A DNA stretch of 64,000 nt from Thermoflexus sp. (GTDB lineage: Bacteria; Chloroflexota; Anaerolineae; Aggregatilineales; Aggregatilineaceae), in contig DYGX01000008.1 of assembly GCA_020724465.1 (NCBI GenBank), positions 62,001 to 126,000 of the forward strand, given 5' to 3'. Shown here piece after piece: positions 63,879 to 64,000 of the stretch. Under the pieces are notes generated by a model. That model saw only the letters and a program-made list of their open reading frames with translations, was not told where the DNA came from and did not search any database. The stretch's first letter is position 1. Each line of letters opens with the position of its first letter. The position numbers and the translations under genes were made by a program.

Positions 63879-64000
63879 TCAATCCGCGTCTTCGTTGTCC
63901 GATTTCCTGAGCCGGCGCCCGAACAGCATCCCGCCCATCGCGCCGAGCGGCCCCGGCAGTGGCTCGACGCTGCGCCCCTCGTCCCAGTTGCCACTGGTGC
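63879..64000 (-). CDS. C-terminal end of an unidentified protein (cut by window edge)
   Basis: The minus strand from the window edge reads about 40 residues ending GAMGGMLFGRRLRKSDNEDAD then TGA at 63881-63879. A basic patch followed by an acidic end suggests a real C-terminus. The N-terminal part and family are not visible. Confidence 0.5.
   Translation of the reverse strand, partial: TSGNWDEGRSVEPLPGPLGAMGGMLFGRRLRKSDNEDAD

Noticed and set aside
63707-63910. A 67-codon open frame across tRNA-Sec
   Set aside because: It reads through the tRNA and its terminator, so it is a by-product of their sequence.

Overview
The window is a gene-dense, high-GC chromosomal segment with about 50 protein genes, two tRNA genes and no sign of a transposon, prophage or CRISPR array. 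The mix of genes points to a member of the Chloroflexota, probably of the Anaerolineae type. It has a bacterial mevalonate pathway (mevalonate kinase plus a decarboxylase), a group 3b-like NiFe hydrogenase, LysM proteins with long Thr/Pro linkers, actinobacterial-like succinate dehydrogenase subunits, an AmrS radical SAM protein and a complete selA-selB-selC block. This placement is inferred from gene content and was not tested by a phylogeny.

Layout. 1-6.3 kb: end of a membrane glycosyltransferase, a MASE3/PAS/PAS/GAF histidine kinase, an unknown protein, a CheY-like regulator and a homocysteine methyltransferase. 6.5-8.4 kb: a secreted LysM protein overlapping a DUF192 gene. 8.4-15 kb (minus strand): a hydBGDA-type NiFe hydrogenase operon continuing into its maturation protease, a response regulator and a membrane histidine kinase. 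15-18.4 kb: prenyl diphosphate synthase diverging from mevalonate kinase and decarboxylase. 18.4-28.6 kb (minus): AmrS, a 5'-nucleotidase-like phosphoesterase, recN, NAD kinase, radA and a VanW protein. 28.7-34 kb: a small membrane protein, an EthD-YbaK fusion, tRNA-Arg(CCG), a secreted aldose epimerase behind a long regulatory region with twin operators, and a LysM lipoprotein. 33-39 kb (plus): ricT, a LmbE deacetylase, an M20 hydrolase, an S51-like protein, purA and a metal-receptor-like protein. 39-46 kb (minus): lipid kinase, Thr/Pro-rich membrane protein, response regulator, deoxynucleoside kinase and the succinate dehydrogenase operon, whose two membrane anchors are fused. 46-51 kb (plus): citrate synthase, then a CoA-transferase-like pair split by two peptidase genes. 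51-60 kb: a decamer inverted-repeat array between convergent genes, a VOC protein, transketolase, a TIR protein, a PQQ-type sugar dehydrogenase, a ClC transporter, an FAH-family hydrolase and an eight-heme cytochrome. 60-64 kb: selA, selB and tRNA-Sec, then the 3' end of an unidentified gene.

How the genes fit together. Central carbon and energy metabolism is well represented: citrate synthase, succinate dehydrogenase, transketolase, sugar dehydrogenase, aldose epimerase, hydrogenase and multiheme cytochrome. Signalling is rich, with two histidine kinases and three stand-alone receiver proteins. The selenocysteine block shows that the cell decodes UGA as Sec, but no selenoprotein gene is seen here.

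The least ordinary items are the 10-bp inverted-repeat array at 51.15-51.36 kb, the single-chain SdhC-SdhD anchor, the split CoA-transferase pair that seems to lack the beta-subunit glutamate, the EthD-YbaK fusion, the zinc-ribbon TIR protein, the two-component pair inside the hydrogenase operon and an apparently leaderless selA promoter.
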